From positions 168,581 through 232,580 of the forward strand of contig JABLXQ010000003.1 in the NCBI GenBank assembly GCA_013178375.1: a DNA stretch of 64,000 nt, given 5' to 3'. This document shows, piece after piece, positions 8,162-15,217 of the stretch. The notes below the pieces were generated by a model, which was given only the letters and a program-made list of their open reading frames with translations, searched no databases and had not been told where the DNA came from. Each line of letters begins with the position of its first letter. Positions within the stretch are counted from its first letter, which is position 1. Source of the stretch: Gammaproteobacteria bacterium (GTDB lineage: Bacteria > Pseudomonadota > Gammaproteobacteria > Pseudomonadales > Ketobacteraceae). The translations under genes and the position numbers were made by a program.

Positions 8162-9087
8162 TGTCCGCGCAAAAGATTGTCCGGTTAATGCTTCCTTTGG
8201 TTGTTGGAGGAATCGTCGGCGCCCGTCGTCGGGCTGGGGGGCGTCTGGTTGAAAAGCTTGATGAGATTTCGTTTTTTACTCGAAGCATCAATGAAGTTAG
8301 AGGCGCTACTGAAATCGAGCTACAAATTCTAGATGAGGAGCCGTTGTTCAACTTGTTTGCCGGTGAGGCGAGTCGTTTCGCGTTAGCATCTTTAATCACT
8401 CATCAAAGATCTCTTCAGGTTCAGAATAGAAATGCTGCGTGGCAAGCAGTAGAGCACTATTATTCTGCGTACTATGCTGTGCACTATCTGCTTCGTACAA
8501 CTGGTGTTGCCGTCACCAATCTTGACGACAATGCTGTTCAAATGGTTAAGAAAAATCAACTCGGGCAGCCTAGCGCAATGGTCGTCCCTAGCGGGCTCTA
8601 TACCTTGCGGTATGACGTTGCAGGCAAAGTTGCCACTTTAACCAAAAGGAAGAAATCATCCGGTGGTTCCCATGCTGAGGCGTGGCAATTATGGGTTGGG
8701 CTCGTAGATGCGCTGAGTTCTAACACTGTTGCGGATATTGTCGAGTACGGAAAAGAGGCCATTGATTTGGCTGCGCACAAGAAATTTCTAGTTAAATATC
8801 AGGGAAAGTACAGTCCACCAGAGCTTCGTGCTGAAATCAACTATCAATTTAAGGGTGGTGTTTGGGTTTTCGAAAAGGATAAATCCCAATCGGTGGCTCG
8901 GGTTCAGGCATCAATTGCATCCGCAGCGAGCTTGGCGATCGGTCAAGGTTTGGATACGGACTCACTCATTTCAAATAACAAGTTTATTGTCAATTTGGCG
9001 AGAGCTATATTTGAGTACAGTGCGAATTCATATCCAAAAGCCATCAGTAGGTCGCTAAGGCATACATATGCTGAATTTATTACATAG
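8161..9087 (+). CDS. HEPN-like helical protein coupled to the DGQHR gene
   Basis: The 308-residue protein begins within the stop of the upstream gene (TAATG). Residues about 97-120 (AWQAVEHYYSAYYAVHYL) have the Tyr/Ala-rich helix typical of HEPN-fold proteins, which are often toxins or RNases in conflict systems. The usual RNase motif Arg-x4-6-His is not evident in that helix, so catalysis is doubtful. The rest is mixed helical with no recognised domain. The gene is AT-rich like its partner and ends 178 bp before the methionine aminopeptidase gene. HEPN assignment is a pattern judgement; no function is assigned. Confidence 0.6.
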   Translation: MSAQKIVRLMLPLVVGGIVGARRRAGGRLVEKLDEISFFTRSINEVRGATEIELQILDEEPLFNLFAGEASRFALASLITHQRSLQVQNRNAAWQAVEHYYSAYYAVHYLLRTTGVAVTNLDDNAVQMVKKNQLGQPSAMVVPSGLYTLRYDVAGKVATLTKRKKSSGGSHAEAWQLWVGLVDALSSNTVADIVEYGKEAIDLAAHKKFLVKYQGKYSPPELRAEINYQFKGGVWVFEKDKSQSVARVQASIASAASLAIGQGLDTDSLISNNKFIVNLARAIFEYSANSYPKAISRSLRHTYAEFIT

Positions 9088-9265
9088 ACAATGGTGGCTT
9101 TGGGGTTTGTCGATAAAATGGGTTGGTTGTTTTCACTCATTTTGTTGCGCAAAAAAACATGCTCCGGTTGTCACTGAGCTTGGCGTTAACCTTCACTAGA
9201 AACCCCTTCTCGATTTCGGCGCAACCCTTCTCGTGCAATCTCTGACATTCAGACAGGAGAATCAC

Positions 9266-10012
9266 ATGACCATCGAAACCGAAGACGATGTCGTTGCACT
9301 CAAGCGCATAGGCAGGATCGTTTCGTATGTGCTTCAGGAAATGCTCGACGCTGCCGAACCCGGCATGACGACGCGCGAGCTGGATGCACTGGGCGAGAAA
9401 TTGCTGGAGAAACACGGCGCACGCTCGGCGCCCAAGCTCACATACGACTTTCCAGGCTCGACCTGCATCAGCATCAACGAGGAGGCCGCCCACGGCATCC
9501 CCGGTGATCGCATCATTCGACCGGGCGATGTATTGAACATCGATGTTTCTGCCGAGTTGGGAGGCTACTTCGCCGATACCGGCGGAACGAAAATTGTGCC
9601 CCCGACCAATCCGCAGAAGACGCGCTTGTGCCATGCCACCCGCACGGCCCTTGAGCAAGCCATGAAGCAGGCCCGCGCCGGCCAGCCCATCAACGGCATC
9701 GGCGCTGCCATTCAGAAAACGGCGAAGACATACGGCTTCAGGATTATCGAGAACCTTGGCAGCCACGGTGTTGGTCGCGCGCTTCATGAAGCACCCGAGC
9801 ACATTCCCGGGTACTTTGATCCGACGGACAAACGTATCCTTAACGATGGCATGGTGATCACCATCGAGCCCTTTCTCTCAACCAAGAGCCGCGTGGTGAC
9901 CGAGGCGTCCGATGGATGGACCCTGGTTGGAGCGCATGGCAACTTGTCGGCGCAATACGAGCACACGATGATCATTACCAAGGGCAAACCCATAGTCGTC
10001 ACTCAGCACTGA
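9266..10012 (+). CDS. map: Type I methionine aminopeptidase
   Basis: The enzyme removes the N-terminal methionine from nascent proteins in the cytosol. All five metal ligands of the family are visible: two Asp in NIDVSAELGGYFADTGG, His in ALHEAPEH, Glu in ITIEPF and Glu in QYEHTMI. The 248-residue length is usual for type I. An AGGAGA at 9255-9260 selects the ATG at 9266 over an upstream ATG in the same frame. GC content jumps back up here relative to the AT-rich pair upstream. The accessory surroundings suggest a second copy rather than the essential map, which often sits near rpsB; this is inference. It is followed by an attC-like hairpin. Confidence 0.92.
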   Translation: MTIETEDDVVALKRIGRIVSYVLQEMLDAAEPGMTTRELDALGEKLLEKHGARSAPKLTYDFPGSTCISINEEAAHGIPGDRIIRPGDVLNIDVSAELGGYFADTGGTKIVPPTNPQKTRLCHATRTALEQAMKQARAGQPINGIGAAIQKTAKTYGFRIIENLGSHGVGRALHEAPEHIPGYFDPTDKRILNDGMVITIEPFLSTKSRVVTEASDGWTLVGAHGNLSAQYEHTMIITKGKPIVVTQH

Positions 10013-10118
10013 GTGATCCTGAAGCTCGTGAGCCCGGCGCTGGAGTTCGCCTCGGGGGCGGTGGCGATGCGGTATGAGCCTAGAAGGTAGCTATTCTTTC
10101 CAGTGATTGTTGATTATC

Positions 10119-10165
10119 GTTCAAGCGGAGTCGCTGACGCGGCCCGCTTCACTCCAGCGTTATGA
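10119..10165 (+). repeat. attC-like (integron cassette recombination) hairpin
   Basis: AAGCGG (10123-10128), one unpaired A (10129), and GTCGC (10130-10134) pair around a TGAC loop with GCGGC (10139-10143) and CCGCTT (10144-10149). This gives an 11-bp stem with a single extrahelical base, the structural hallmark of attC sites. CGTTCAAGC on the left and CACTCCAGCGTTA on the right closely resemble the ends of aadA-type attC sites. The right core would be GTTATGA at 10159-10165. The left core (ending AAC) is not recognisable, so the site may be decayed. No integrase gene is in the window. The next gene starts 22 bp after the core. Confidence 0.45.
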
Positions 10166-10186
10166 GTCATTGAAAGGCCCGCGCCA

Positions 10187-10696
10187 GTGAGCAAAAAAAG
10201 CAGCATTCGCTATATTCTGTTAGGCGTTTCTTTAATCTACTGCTTTGTTGAGCTTTCGATTGGGCTGGTCTTTACCGCAGTTCTCGGCCTCCTATATCCA
10301 GTTCTCATGCTTGTAGCGGTTGGGCTATTGATTGGCTCGGCATGGAAGCGAAAAAAATCCTATCTTATTCATTCGTTGGCTCTTGTTGCGGTGATTGTGT
10401 CGTCGCTGTTTATCTCCGTGCAGATAGAGAAGGAACTGCATAGAAAATCAATCGATAAAGCTGGCTTGATTATTCAGAAGTTAGATGCGTACAAAGCTGA
10501 GCGAGGCGCGTATCCAGATGATTTGAGTGCTTTGAATTTATCACCCATAGACATTGAAACAGATATGGGAATATTTTTACGGCATGAATACCGCTACGCG
10601 GTAGTGGAAGAGGGCTACATTGTTTCGTTTGAGGAGCCAGGGTGGATGGTCAGTTCTTTCCATTCGAAATCCGGGGTGTGGGTTAAAGATGATTGA
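10187..10696 (+). CDS. Small membrane protein with pseudopilin-like C-terminal motif
   Basis: The 169-residue protein has two to three hydrophobic segments within residues 8-75, separated by a basic KRKK turn, and a soluble C-terminal part. That part contains IIQKLDAYKAERGAYPDDL, which resembles the stretch after the N-terminal helix of type II secretion pseudopilins, where a helix ends in Tyr-Pro. The rest of the pilin layout (prepilin peptidase site) is absent. The start is GTG at 10187. The gene overlaps rsgA by 8 bp and lies directly after the attC-like hairpin, so it could be the head of a cassette. Function unknown. Confidence 0.6.
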   Translation: MSKKSSIRYILLGVSLIYCFVELSIGLVFTAVLGLLYPVLMLVAVGLLIGSAWKRKKSYLIHSLALVAVIVSSLFISVQIEKELHRKSIDKAGLIIQKLDAYKAERGAYPDDLSALNLSPIDIETDMGIFLRHEYRYAVVEEGYIVSFEEPGWMVSSFHSKSGVWVKDD

Positions 10697-11783
10697 CCTC
10701 ATAACAAGCCGAATGAACAATCCGAAGCTGGAAGCATTGGGCTGGGATGACTGGTTTGCAGCGCATGCCACGACTGACTGTGACGCAACAGCTTCTGTTG
10801 GGCGGGTGGCGGCGGTGGATCGAGACCTGTTGTTGCTAATCAACGAAACCGGCGTATTCCGCGCGAAACTGTGCGGGAAGTATAGGTATGAGTCTGTGTC
10901 GGCATCGGAACTACCCTGCGTAGGCGACTGGGTCTGTGTTGAGAGATCGCCTGCCGATCAGTTTGGGCTGGTTCAGGGCGTAATAGGGCGAAAGACCAGC
11001 CTGCGCCGCAAGGCGGTTGGGGAATCGGTCGACTGCCAGATGATTGCAGCAAATGTTGATTTCGTCTTTATCGTGCAGTCCTGTCACTACGACTTCAATC
11101 TGAAGCGGCTGGAGCGTTACCTGGTCATGGCTATGGAGGGTGGTGCAACGCCCTACATTCTTCTAACCAAGACGGATCTCATTGAGCCTGATGTGCTTTC
11201 TGCGCAATTGGCGCAAATCAGGAGCGCCGGTATTGATGTGCCGGTGTTAACGTTGAGCAGTGTCACCAGAGACGGTATCGACGAGCTGCAGCGAGTGCTT
11301 TTGCCCAAGAAAACCTATTGTTTTGTTGGTTCGTCTGGCGTTGGCAAGAGCACCATTATCAATGGGCTTGTGGGGCGCGCGGTGCTTGAAACAAAGGGCG
11401 TCAGTAGCACCGGGGAAGGGCGACACACAACCGTTCGCCGAGAGCTCATTGTTCTTGAGAACGGTGCGATGGTGATAGATAACCCCGGGATGCGGGAGTT
11501 TGGGGTACTTGGTGCAGGCGGCGGAATCGAGGCGAGCTATTCGGATATCATCGCGCTTTCATCTCAATGCCATTTTAGAGACTGCACACATACCAATGAA
11601 CCAGGTTGTGCCGTTCTCAAGGCGTTGGAGACCGGAAATATTAATGCCGAGCACTACGAGAACTTTCTCAAGCTGCGGGCCGAGTCCGAATACCACGAAT
11701 CCTCGTACGCGGAAAAGCGCAAGAAAGATAAGGACTTTGGCAGGTACATCAAGTCTGCCAAGAAGGATCTCAGAGATGACTGA
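10689..11783 (+). CDS. rsgA: Ribosome small-subunit-dependent GTPase A
   Basis: RsgA is a circularly permuted GTPase that checks and matures 30S ribosomal subunits. The order is an OB-fold N-terminus (residues about 35-95), then TKTD (G4), GSSGVGKST (G1/Walker A), DNPGM (G3), and a C-terminal zinc site C-x4-C-x-H-x5-C (CHFRDCTHTNEPGC). The 364-residue length fits. Start ATG 10689 overlaps the end of the upstream gene by 8 bp; an upstream in-frame ATG at 10620 would overlap far more and is less likely. The start sequence (LGWDDWF) resembles RsgA forms outside the typical gammaproteobacterial orn/psd locus, so this may be an extra, acquired copy (inference). Confidence 0.92.
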   Translation: MIDLITSRMNNPKLEALGWDDWFAAHATTDCDATASVGRVAAVDRDLLLLINETGVFRAKLCGKYRYESVSASELPCVGDWVCVERSPADQFGLVQGVIGRKTSLRRKAVGESVDCQMIAANVDFVFIVQSCHYDFNLKRLERYLVMAMEGGATPYILLTKTDLIEPDVLSAQLAQIRSAGIDVPVLTLSSVTRDGIDELQRVLLPKKTYCFVGSSGVGKSTIINGLVGRAVLETKGVSSTGEGRHTTVRRELIVLENGAMVIDNPGMREFGVLGAGGGIEASYSDIIALSSQCHFRDCTHTNEPGCAVLKALETGNINAEHYENFLKLRAESEYHESSYAEKRKKDKDFGRYIKSAKKDLRDD

Positions 11784-11857
11784 CAATTCGCTGCGGGCGT
11801 GACGGAACCCGGCTTCGTCCACCCGTTCGCACCTTCGTTCAACAGGCAAAACCCATC

Positions 11858-11911
11858 GTCAACATGTGTTGACACTCGGTCATGCCGTCAACTATCATTG
11901 ACGGCATGACC
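11858..11911 (+). promoter_or_regulatory. Sigma70-type promoter with two matching operators; leaderless start
   Basis: TTGACA (11869-11874), an 18-bp spacer and TATCAT (11893-11898) form a good promoter. Two identical dyads GTCAA-N6-TTGAC lie at 11858-11873 and 11887-11902, 29 bp apart. The first overlaps the -35 box and the second covers the -10 box. The second dyad extends to perfect 14-bp arms (11878-11891 and 11898-11911) that include the ATG at 11906. The predicted transcription start is at about 11905, so the mRNA would be leaderless or nearly so. The HTH protein encoded directly downstream is the obvious candidate ligand. Confidence 0.72.
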
Positions 11912-12115
11912 TTTCCAAAGCAAATTCCAGATCCCAGCGAAACAGAGGACGCACTCGCGGCAGTTCTCGCCTTGCGTCAAATGGCGGATGACCTTGAAGC
12001 CAAGGCCGTTTACCTCGCACTTCGTCAGGGTTGGTCATGGTCGCAGATCGCCGAGGCATTGGGCGTCTCGAAACAGGCGGCACATCGTCGATTGTCACAT
12101 CTGCAAACGAAGTAG
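11906..12115 (+). CDS. Small helix-turn-helix DNA-binding protein
   Basis: The protein of about 69 residues is mostly one HTH unit: LRQGWSWSQIAEALGVSKQA followed by AHRRLSHL, similar to the sigma-region-4/AsnC-type HTH. I choose ATG 11906, which lies inside the right arm of a perfect inverted repeat and just after the predicted transcription start. An in-frame ATG at 11882 would lie upstream of the -10 box end. The stop is 18 bp before the Clp_N-domain gene. HTH/Clp_N pairs occur in other bacteria. It is probably an autorepressor that acts on the two GTCAA-N6-TTGAC sites (inference). Confidence 0.75.
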   Translation: MTFPKQIPDPSETEDALAAVLALRQMADDLEAKAVYLALRQGWSWSQIAEALGVSKQAAHRRLSHLQTK

Positions 12116-12133
12116 TTGCTTTCAGGGGGCTTC

Positions 12134-12655
12134 ATGTTTGAATCGCTCAAGAGAAGGTTGTCTGATGTTCGTACTCTGACCCGGCTGTGCACTCTCGCAG
12201 AGGAGATTGCACATCAGCAGGGCCAGTCGAAACCGGGATCTGAACATTTCATCCTTGCCGCGCTGGCGCTGCCCGACCAGACTGCGGCGCAGGCGTTTAC
12301 GCAACTTGGAATTTCTGCGCAGCGGTTTCAAGAAGCCCTTGCAGCCCAGCGTTCCGACGCACTTGCTTCCGTTGGTGTCGTTGCTGAAACAGGCGGGTTC
12401 ACGCAACTGCAATCCTTCCCGCCGCCGCCAACGTCTGTTCTGTATGAAACAGAGCCGTCAGGGCAAGCGCTTGTCAAACACCTCGCCGATACACGCAAGA
12501 CACGTGTTGGACGTTTTCTGCTGGGTGCTGATGTGCTGTTGGCCGCGGCGCAAGAGCGATACACTCCTGCTGGCCGCGCATTTCAGAAGTTGGGCATTAG
12601 CGCCGGCCAGCTGAACGAAGCCGCTGAAAAGTCAATCAGGCTTGCGGGCGAGTAA
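12134..12655 (+). CDS. Clp N-terminal-domain protein without ATPase module
   Basis: The 173-residue protein carries two Clp_N-type repeats: residues about 14-70 (LCTLAEEIAHQQGQSKPGSE then HFILAALAL) and about 110-165 (FLLGADVLLAAAQ then AGRAFQKLGI). In ClpA/ClpC this domain receives substrates and adaptors, but here no AAA+ ATPase follows. It could act as a stand-alone adaptor or competitor for Clp proteases (inference). The start at ATG 12134 follows AGGGGG at 12124-12129. An in-frame TTG at 12116 is less likely. It is co-transcribed with the HTH gene. Confidence 0.8.
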   Translation: MFESLKRRLSDVRTLTRLCTLAEEIAHQQGQSKPGSEHFILAALALPDQTAAQAFTQLGISAQRFQEALAAQRSDALASVGVVAETGGFTQLQSFPPPPTSVLYETEPSGQALVKHLADTRKTRVGRFLLGADVLLAAAQERYTPAGRAFQKLGISAGQLNEAAEKSIRLAGE

Positions 12656-12694
12656 ATGCCTGACCGCTTGTAAAAAAGGAAATATTGATCGCAC

Positions 12695-13600
12695 ATGGAA
12701 ACCAAAAGCAGTGATGTGCAGAGTCTGGTTTATGGCCTGCTTGGCGTCGTGTCGTTTAGTCTCACGCTGCCAGCAAGCAGGGTCGCGGTAGTGCAGCTTG
12801 ATCCAATATTTGTTGGGGTGGGGCGGGCGCTGGTTGCAGCGGTATTTGCAATATTGGCACTATGGCTCGCTGGATCGGAATGGCCTTCAAGAAAACAATG
12901 GCTAAGACTTTATTTGGTCGCGGCAGGCATTGTATTGGGCTTCCCCTTGCTGTCTACGCTTGCAATGACACAAGTGGCGGCCTCTCACGGAGCCGTTGTT
13001 GTCGGTCTGTTGCCCTTGGCGACCGCTCTATTTGGTTGCTGGCTTGCCAACGAGCGCCCCAGCCGGATGTTTTGGATGGCCACCCTGGTGGGTAGTGTCA
13101 CCATTGCAATCTTTTCTTTGGGCCCCCGCCTGGATTCCCTGCATCCGGCTGATTTGCTCCTGCTGGGTGCCGTTATAGCTGCAGGTTTTGGTTATGCGGA
13201 AGGCGCTCGTCTCGCAAGAGAGTTAGGCGCTTGGCAGACTATTTGTTGGGCGTTAATTGCTTCGATCCCCCTATTGGTGTGGCCTACATATCAATATTTT
13301 CCACAGAATGTTGATGTGCTGACGGTTTCAACTTTTCTTGCTTTCGGTTATGTCAGTATCTTCAGCATGTTTCTTGGTTTTTTTGCGTGGTATAAAGGCT
13401 TGGCAATGGGCGGTATCGCACGTGTCGGTCAGTTGCAATTGTTGCAGCCGTTTTTGACTCTGGCGGCCTCGGCGGCACTTTTATCGGAGCAGATCGCGTT
13501 TTCTCAGGTTCTGGCCGCTACCATCGTTATTGCAAGTGTCTATTTCGCGAGGAAGGCTTCAATCAACATACCTCAGACCAGATCCACCGGAGCCCTATGA
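12695..13600 (+). CDS. EamA-family (DMT) transporter
   Basis: The 301-residue protein has about ten hydrophobic helices in two halves (residues 8-140 and 150-290), the layout of EamA drug/metabolite exporters of the inner membrane. Segments such as VGRALVAAVFAILALWLAG and the second-half IFSMFLGFFAWYKGLAMG with GIARVGQLQLLQP are typical of the family. The substrate cannot be told. Its stop overlaps the start of the following lipoprotein gene by 4 bp, so the two are likely co-expressed. It lies 39 bp after the Clp_N gene and may belong to the same transcript. Confidence 0.88.
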   Translation: METKSSDVQSLVYGLLGVVSFSLTLPASRVAVVQLDPIFVGVGRALVAAVFAILALWLAGSEWPSRKQWLRLYLVAAGIVLGFPLLSTLAMTQVAASHGAVVVGLLPLATALFGCWLANERPSRMFWMATLVGSVTIAIFSLGPRLDSLHPADLLLLGAVIAAGFGYAEGARLARELGAWQTICWALIASIPLLVWPTYQYFPQNVDVLTVSTFLAFGYVSIFSMFLGFFAWYKGLAMGGIARVGQLQLLQPFLTLAASAALLSEQIAFSQVLAATIVIASVYFARKASINIPQTRSTGAL

Positions 13601-14031
13601 ACTCAATTCGCCTGAAGCCATGCCTGTGTACTGCCATCGTGTTCCTGGCCGCCTGTTCGCCCGCGCCAAAGACTTTCGACAAGCTCAATATCCAGGCCGT
13701 GGAAGTCGGTCCCGTGCCAGCCAATACGGTTCCCAACGCGCCTGTGGAAGAAGGCGTCGTTGTTTATACACGTGAAAAGGCCGGTATCGTGAAAGCCGTC
13801 TATCGCAAGACGATTCCATGCCCGGCGAAAATGATCAACAGCATGAGCGGCATCCAGGTGTTGCCGGATCGCATAATGCTTTGCTTCGAGCCGGTTGAAA
13901 GTAACGATCCGAACGCGCGCCCGTTTTCGAGTTGCCCGTACGATCTGGTCATAAAGTACGAGATGACAGGAATACCTGACTCGGTGGAGCCGAAGTTCGA
14001 AGCGAAAGACGGCTGCGTAGAGAGCGAATAA
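13597..14031 (+). CDS. Predicted lipoprotein of unknown function
   Basis: The 144-residue protein has a lipoprotein signal with lipobox Leu-Ala-Ala-Cys at about residues 18-21, so it should be attached to a membrane on the periplasmic side. The mature part contains several Cys (CPAKM, MLCFE, SSCPYD, DGCVE), perhaps disulfide-bonded. It ends with a short acidic tail. I recognise no family. It overlaps the EamA gene by 4 bp (ATGA type), which points to coupling, and a 90-bp gap follows before the GFA gene. Confidence 0.65.
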   Translation: MNSIRLKPCLCTAIVFLAACSPAPKTFDKLNIQAVEVGPVPANTVPNAPVEEGVVVYTREKAGIVKAVYRKTIPCPAKMINSMSGIQVLPDRIMLCFEPVESNDPNARPFSSCPYDLVIKYEMTGIPDSVEPKFEAKDGCVESE

Positions 14032-14120
14032 ATCGGCTCTGGAAAATAGTTTTGTTATGTTTGAGTGCAAGGTGTGTTGCTTCAGCGTCAAACAAAATCC
14101 AATCACAGGAGAATCAACAA

Positions 14121-14558
14121 ATGACTGAACGAACCGGGCGCTGCCTTTGCGGTGCTGTAAGCTTTACGTTAACCACTGAACCTTTGGCAACCCGGGTGTG
14201 TTGGTGCCGCGACTGCCAGCACCTTGCCGCCAACGGAACGGTGAACCTGCTTGTTTCAACCGACGATCTCACTATTTCCGGCTCGCTTGCCGAACACACG
14301 AAGACAGCTGACAGTGGCAACGAAGTCACCCGTCAATTCTGCCCGAGTTGCGGCACGCATTTGTTCGCCAGGTCATCGGCTCGTCCGCAGTTCAGAGTGG
14401 TCCGCGCAGGTAATCTTGATGAGCCATCGTCTATCCGGCCGACAATGAATATCTGGGCATCAAGTGCGCCTGCCTGGGCATGCCTAAATCCGGAACTGGA
14501 GCGGGTAGACAATCAGCCTGCACCGCCGAAACCCCAGCCATCTGGCAATCAGGCCTGA
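14121..14558 (+). CDS. GFA/CENP-V-family zinc protein
   Basis: The protein of 145 residues has the zinc-ligand pattern of the GFA family (named for glutathione-dependent formaldehyde-activating enzyme): GRCLCGAVSF near the start, then CWCRDCQHL, then FCPSCGTHLF. Most family members have no proven substrate. The ATG at 14121 is preceded by AGGAGA (14107-14112), which rules out an earlier in-frame ATG at 14052. It lies among unrelated small genes on the same strand. The C-terminal tail (Pro-rich) is variable in this family. Confidence 0.88.
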   Translation: MTERTGRCLCGAVSFTLTTEPLATRVCWCRDCQHLAANGTVNLLVSTDDLTISGSLAEHTKTADSGNEVTRQFCPSCGTHLFARSSARPQFRVVRAGNLDEPSSIRPTMNIWASSAPAWACLNPELERVDNQPAPPKPQPSGNQA

Positions 14559-14605
14559 CACGTCATTCAACCTGGCTGCTGTAGTAAAAAGAGAGGCGCA
14601 ATGGA

Positions 14606-15040
14606 ATGAGTAACCTGTCGAAAATTCTGGTAGCCAAGATCGCAATGACGGTTCTGGTGTGGTGCATCCCGCTACTGTTGTTTCCCGTAAACTTGCTGCA
14701 GGTGCTGGGGTTTGTTGTGCCCGAGCCGCATCTGTTCCTGCGTCTGCTGGGCATGGCGTACGTGTCCCTGGTTGTTGGTTATGCCTTCGCGCTGCAGTCG
14801 TCGCTACGGGGTGAATATCCCCGGCCGGGTGTCTGGGTTGGCATCGTGAGCAATGGTGGCGCTTTCATTTTGCTGCTGGTGGGTGCCGCCAACGCGGCGT
14901 GGGCGTCCTGGGGCATATTCGCGCAGGTGGTGATGTGGCTCTCGCTCGCGGGAACAGGCACCATTACAGCGGGATTGAGCGTGTTTGGTCCGCTGGCCCG
15001 ACGCGCCGCTGCGGGATCAAATGATGGCCAGGCTGCCTGA
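14606..15040 (+). CDS. Small four-helix membrane protein
   Basis: The 144-residue protein has four hydrophobic helices at about 10-33, 45-65, 78-98 and 105-127, with a short basic tail. PHLFLRLLGMAYVSLVVGYA is the most conserved-looking part. It resembles small inner-membrane proteins of unknown function encoded near metabolic or stress genes. No catalytic motif is visible. The start ATG 14606 follows GAGAGG about 10 bases upstream; a second ATG at 14601 is out of frame. The following 177-bp gap before the TonB receptor has no clear element. Confidence 0.65.
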   Translation: MSNLSKILVAKIAMTVLVWCIPLLLFPVNLLQVLGFVVPEPHLFLRLLGMAYVSLVVGYAFALQSSLRGEYPRPGVWVGIVSNGGAFILLLVGAANAAWASWGIFAQVVMWLSLAGTGTITAGLSVFGPLARRAAAGSNDGQAA

Positions 15041-15217
15041 TGAGTAGTGCCTGGGATAACTAAATATCAGCCCCGTTTTCCGCATTTTTTAGGCGGCTAT
15101 TGATTTGCGTCCTTGCCTGCGAGTTCGCCAATTTCTGACTATATTTGAATGCAGGCCAAATGCCCGCCGCTCGACTCTGAGCCACGGGCATACCCGTACG
15201 ATCTGGATTGCTTTTAA

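Noticed and set aside
11784..11850. Second attC-like sequence after rsgA (CAATTCGCTGCGGGC region)
   Set aside because: Stem pairing is poor and no GTTRRRY core follows.
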